Source: Gloeocapsopsis crepidinum LEGE 06123
GTDB taxonomy: Bacteria; Cyanobacteriota; Cyanobacteriia; Cyanobacteriales; Chroococcidiopsidaceae
DNA length: 64,000 nt
Direction of reading: 5' to 3'
Assembly: GCF_015207655.1 (NCBI RefSeq)
Contig: NZ_JADEWN010000016.1
Location: 18,184 to 82,183, forward strand
In this document: one piece after another, positions 61,113 to 64,000 of the stretch
Layout of the letters: each line of letters starts with the position of its first letter
Numbering within the stretch: position 1 is the first letter of the stretch
The notes under the pieces: generated by a model
What the model saw: the letters and a program-made list of their open reading frames with translations, nothing else
What the model was told of the DNA's origin: nothing
Databases searched by the model: none
Program-made: the position numbers and the translations under genes

Positions 61113-61595
61113 ATGTTAAATTCTGCAACTCATAACCTCTACGACGCGTGCAAGCAGTTTCTCCAAAAAGATAGCTATCAACGTTCACTACAACTTCAGC
61201 AGCTTGGTTTAGCACGTTATGCTGATTTCTTAACGCAAATACACTTAAATGAAGCAAATATAGCTTGTGTTATGCGTTTTTTTCAAAACCCTAGTCGTGT
61301 CAAATTTCCTCAGCTTCAAGGTGCAGATCTATCTAATTTAATTTTAGATCGCAGCAATTTGATTCGGGGCGATTTATCTAGTGCAAACTTGCAAGGTAGT
61401 AGTCTTGTTAATGCTGATTTAATATTTGCCAATTTTACGAAGGCAAACTTGAGAAATGCTAATTTGACTGGTGCAACATTAAATGCAACGATTTGGCTGG
61501 GGACGACAGTTGAGAACTGTAACTTTGGTATGGGTATTGGACTAACTGATATTCAGCGACAAAATTTAATAATACGTAACGCTCAGTTCGATTGA
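61113..61595 (+). CDS. Pentapeptide repeat protein
   Basis: 160 residues from ATG 61113 (MLNSATHNLYDACKQFLQKD). A TTG at 61098 would add five residues. After an N-terminal helical part (~1-70), residues ~74-135 are A(D/N)LXX repeats: LQGADLSNLILDRSNLIRGD, then LSSANLQGSSLVNADL and FTKANLRNANLTGATLN. They form a right-handed beta-helix. The function is unknown. Neighbours give no clear hint. Confidence 0.88.
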   Translation: MLNSATHNLYDACKQFLQKDSYQRSLQLQQLGLARYADFLTQIHLNEANIACVMRFFQNPSRVKFPQLQGADLSNLILDRSNLIRGDLSSANLQGSSLVNADLIFANFTKANLRNANLTGATLNATIWLGTTVENCNFGMGIGLTDIQRQNLIIRNAQFD

Positions 61596-61815
61596 ATTAT
61601 GTTTAAAACATTTCAATTACTTAAAGTATAAAAAAACACACTAAGATATTTTGTTTCAGTGCATATGCTTATATATCCTTTGTTTATTAGATAGCAACTT
61701 CAGAATTGTGAAGAGTATTTTTAGCTTATCTTCAATAAAAAATGAATGAGTAATACAGAGGGTTTCACTTTTGGCGTAAAGTGTTTTTAGTAAAAAGAAT
61801 CCTCAAGCAAAAGGC

Positions 61816-62976
61816 ATGGTTTTAACACTTCCGCGAAAGTTTCTATTACTTGGTTCAGGTGAACTAGGCAAAGAGTTTGTGATTGCAGCGCAACAGCTAG
61901 GAAATTCTATTGTTGCGGTTGATCGTTATGCTAATGCCCCAGCAATGCAGGTTGCTGATAAATGTGAAGTTATTTCTATGTTGAATGGTGACGATTTAGA
62001 AGCTGTTATAGAGAAACATCAACCCGATTTCATTATTCCAGAAATTGAAGCAATTAGAACTGAAAAATTACTTGAATTTGAACAACGCGGGATTACTGTT
62101 ATACCAACTGCTAAAGCAACTAATTTTACGATGAACCGCGATCGCATTCGCGAACTAGCACACACTCAACTTGGAATTCGGACTGCCAAATATGCTTATG
62201 CGACTAGTTTAGATGAGTTAGTTACGGCTGCTCAAGATATTGGTTTTCCAAATGTAGTTAAACCAATTATGTCTTCATCAGGAAAAGGTCAAGCAGTAGT
62301 TTATCAACCTGAGGAAGTAGCAACAGCTTGGAATTATGCCATAAAAAATTCTAGAGGAGATAGTCAGAAGATTATTGTTGAAGAATTTATTCAATTTGAA
62401 ACTGAAATTACACTCTTAACAATTAAGCAGTGGAATGCGCCAACAATTTTTTGTCCAGCAATTGGACATCGGCAAGAAAATGGAGATTATCAAGAATCTT
62501 GGCAACCTGCTAAAATCTCAAATGAGTTGTTAGTTGAAGCACAGGCGATCGCCCAAAAAGTTACGGATTCCTTGGGTGGTGCAGGAATTTTTGGAGTAGA
62601 GTTTTTTGTTACCAAAGATGAAGTTATATTTTCAGAACTTTCACCTCGACCTCATGATACAGGCATGGTGACATTAATTTCGCAAAATCTTAATGAGTTT
62701 GAGTTACACCTGCGGGCTGTTTTAGGATTACCGATACCGCAAATTGAATTATTAACACCTTCAGCAAGTGCAGTTATATTAGCTCATGAATACGCTGATC
62801 GAGTTTCATATACTGGTGTTGCAGAGGCTTTGATAGAAAACGTTGAATTGCGCTTATTTGGCAAGCCAGATGCACGCCCAGGGCGACGAATGGGATTAGC
62901 CTTGGCTAAAGGCATAAATGTAGAGGAAGCGAGAAAAAAAGCACTACAAGCTGCCAGCAAAGTTAAAGTTGTTTAA
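61816..62976 (+). CDS. purT: Formate-dependent phosphoribosylglycinamide formyltransferase (PurT)
   Basis: 386 residues. PurT uses formate and ATP to make formyl-GAR in purine synthesis, an alternative to PurN. It has a pre-ATP-grasp N-terminus (LLGSGELGKEFVIAAQQLG), IIPEIEAIRTEKLLEFE, the ATP-grasp core FPNVVKPIMSSSGKGQAVVY and EEFIQFETEITLLT, and ELSPRPHDTGMVTLISQ at the metal site. GKPDARPGRRMGLALA near the end is typical. The next gene starts 4 bp after the stop. Confidence 0.96.
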   Translation: MVLTLPRKFLLLGSGELGKEFVIAAQQLGNSIVAVDRYANAPAMQVADKCEVISMLNGDDLEAVIEKHQPDFIIPEIEAIRTEKLLEFEQRGITVIPTAKATNFTMNRDRIRELAHTQLGIRTAKYAYATSLDELVTAAQDIGFPNVVKPIMSSSGKGQAVVYQPEEVATAWNYAIKNSRGDSQKIIVEEFIQFETEITLLTIKQWNAPTIFCPAIGHRQENGDYQESWQPAKISNELLVEAQAIAQKVTDSLGGAGIFGVEFFVTKDEVIFSELSPRPHDTGMVTLISQNLNEFELHLRAVLGLPIPQIELLTPSASAVILAHEYADRVSYTGVAEALIENVELRLFGKPDARPGRRMGLALAKGINVEEARKKALQAASKVKVV

Positions 62977-62980
62977 AAAT

Positions 62981-63850
62981 ATGTTTCCTACCTTTCTACC
63001 ATCGCAAGTACAGCTACTTAAGGAAAATGCAGCAATTACTTTAGCTCAAAGCATTCAGCGTAAGTCGATTATAACTTCGTTAAGTAAACAGGCGATCGCG
63101 ACAGCTTATGTGTGTCAAGGTACAGGTAAGCCAATTTTATTACTGCATGGATTTGATAGTTCAGTATTAGAATTTCGCTATCTTCTACCATTACTGGCTA
63201 AATCTCATCAAACTTGGGCAGTTGATCTACTTGGATTTGGTTTTACTGAAAGAATGACAGAAATTGAATACAATCCAAACTCAATTAAAGCTCATCTTTA
63301 TAGTTTCTGGAAGCTAATCGATCAACCATTGACATTAGTTGGTGCTTCGATGGGAGGTGCGACAGCAATTGATTTTGCGTTGGATTATCCACAAGCTGTA
63401 GAGAAATTAATTTTAATTAATAGTGTAGGTTTTAGTGGTGATTTTCCCCTTGGCAAATTCTTATTTCCGCCCTTTGATTATTTAGCAATAGAGTATTGGC
63501 GACAGCGTAAACTTCAAGCACTTTACTGGGAGAATCATTTGAATTCTCTAGAAGCAGTACGTTGTGCATCACTACATTTAGATATGCCTTACTGGTATGA
63601 AGCAATGCTGAGTTTTATGAAAAGTGGTGGGTATAGTAACTTAGTAGATAAGATTTATAGAATTAAGAAACCAACACTTATTTTATGGGGCGATCGCGAT
63701 GATACTTTGAGTGTAAATGATGCAACGAAGTTTCGACGGGCGATCGCACATTCTCAACTAATTTGGTTAAAGAATTGCAGTCATGTTCCCCAATTAGAAC
63801 AACCAGAAGTTTTAGCTAATTATATTCAAGCCTATTTAAATGATGTATAG
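62981..63850 (+). CDS. Alpha/beta hydrolase
   Basis: 289 residues from ATG 62981. A TTG at 62969 overlapping purT is less likely. The fold shows ILLLHGFDSSVLEFRYLLP (oxyanion strand and loop), the nucleophile elbow LVGASMGGATAID with Ser, WGDRDDTLSVNDA with the acid Asp and NCSHVPQLEQPEV with the His. A complete triad is therefore present. It is a soluble esterase or C-C hydrolase-like enzyme with unknown substrate. Tight spacing to purT suggests co-transcription. Confidence 0.9.
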   Translation: MFPTFLPSQVQLLKENAAITLAQSIQRKSIITSLSKQAIATAYVCQGTGKPILLLHGFDSSVLEFRYLLPLLAKSHQTWAVDLLGFGFTERMTEIEYNPNSIKAHLYSFWKLIDQPLTLVGASMGGATAIDFALDYPQAVEKLILINSVGFSGDFPLGKFLFPPFDYLAIEYWRQRKLQALYWENHLNSLEAVRCASLHLDMPYWYEAMLSFMKSGGYSNLVDKIYRIKKPTLILWGDRDDTLSVNDATKFRRAIAHSQLIWLKNCSHVPQLEQPEVLANYIQAYLNDV

Positions 63851-63929
63851 CCTATGTAATAACTATTTAATATTACAGCCTATTGCAAGTTTATGAGGTA
63901 CAGTAAGAGGAGTACACAAATGAAGTCTA

Positions 63930-64000
63930 ATGAAACCGTACTCGCTCGACTTGCGAGAAAAAATAGTTAAGGCATACACACAAGGTGACACCTCAATCAG
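63930..64000 (+). mobile_element. IS630-type transposase, N-terminal start (partial)
   Basis: ATG 63930 reads MKPYSLDLREKIVKAYTQGD, then TSI, up to the window end. This is the characteristic N-terminus of IS630-family transposases (helix-turn-helix). Only 23 complete codons are visible, so intactness cannot be judged. The ATG at 63920 is in another frame. Confidence 0.8.

Overview
The window is chromosomal DNA from a cyanobacterium. It carries the phycobilisome core genes apcE-apcA-apcB-apcC, a form IB Rubisco locus (rbcL-rbcX-rbcS followed by an activase with an SSU-like tail), the large ATP synthase operon with both b and b' subunits, ycf54, a tmRNA with a typical cyanobacterial tag, and many HIP1 octamers (gcgatcgc) in genes and gaps. 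The four linker repeats in ApcE predict a five-cylinder phycobilisome core, as in Nostoc-like and Chroococcidiopsis-like cyanobacteria. The species cannot be named from this sequence alone.

Layout. 1-1.1 kb (minus): a small PPC-domain protein and a PpiC-type peptidyl-prolyl isomerase cut by the window edge, possibly part of a type I secretion locus. 2.2-4.1 kb: a caspase-like/WD40 protein whose catalytic His is replaced. 4.2-10.5 kb: housekeeping genes (pdxJ, ycf54, DUF212, GGPP synthase, folD, a lipoprotein, a Nudix hydrolase, a DMT transporter). 11-21 kb: mutS, a phosphoesterase, then GNAT / ruvX / DUF3727 / mltG / yqeG and proB. 23-30.7 kb (minus): an accessory cluster of rhodanese, OsmC, an acyl-CoA-dehydrogenase-like flavoprotein, an NrtA/CynA-type ABC importer, cyanase and a TetR regulator. 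31-37.6 kb (minus): tmRNA and atpI-a-c-b'-b-delta-alpha-gamma. 39.4-44.8 kb: apcE and apcABC. 45-50 kb: ftsW, ccdA, ccs1, queF and the SRP RNA. 50.9-55.2 kb (minus): rbcL-rbcX-rbcS and rca. 55.6-64 kb: panB, an MFS transporter, a large zinc metalloprotease, a pentapeptide protein, purT, an alpha/beta hydrolase and the start of an IS630-type transposase.

How the genes work together. The photosynthetic blocks are standard: light harvesting core, carbon fixation with its chaperone and activase, and ATP synthesis. The most unusual block is the 23-30.7 kb cluster. Cyanase and an importer of the nitrate/cyanate family are combined with three sulfur/redox-type proteins. A perfect NtcA-type box (GTA-N8-TAC) lies upstream of osmC, and two related inverted repeats (TAGAA-NN-TTCTR) lie upstream of osmC and of the rhodanese gene. 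I infer nitrogen-controlled and repressor-controlled use of a compound that yields cyanate, possibly one that also carries sulfur such as thiocyanate. That substrate is a hypothesis.

Several families of short low-complexity repeats (STRR-like heptamers such as cctcact and gagtttt) and longer dispersed repeats sit between genes. One appears to form the C-terminus of the phosphoesterase, and another splits the permease and ATPase genes of the accessory cluster. I saw no CRISPR array and no tRNA gene.
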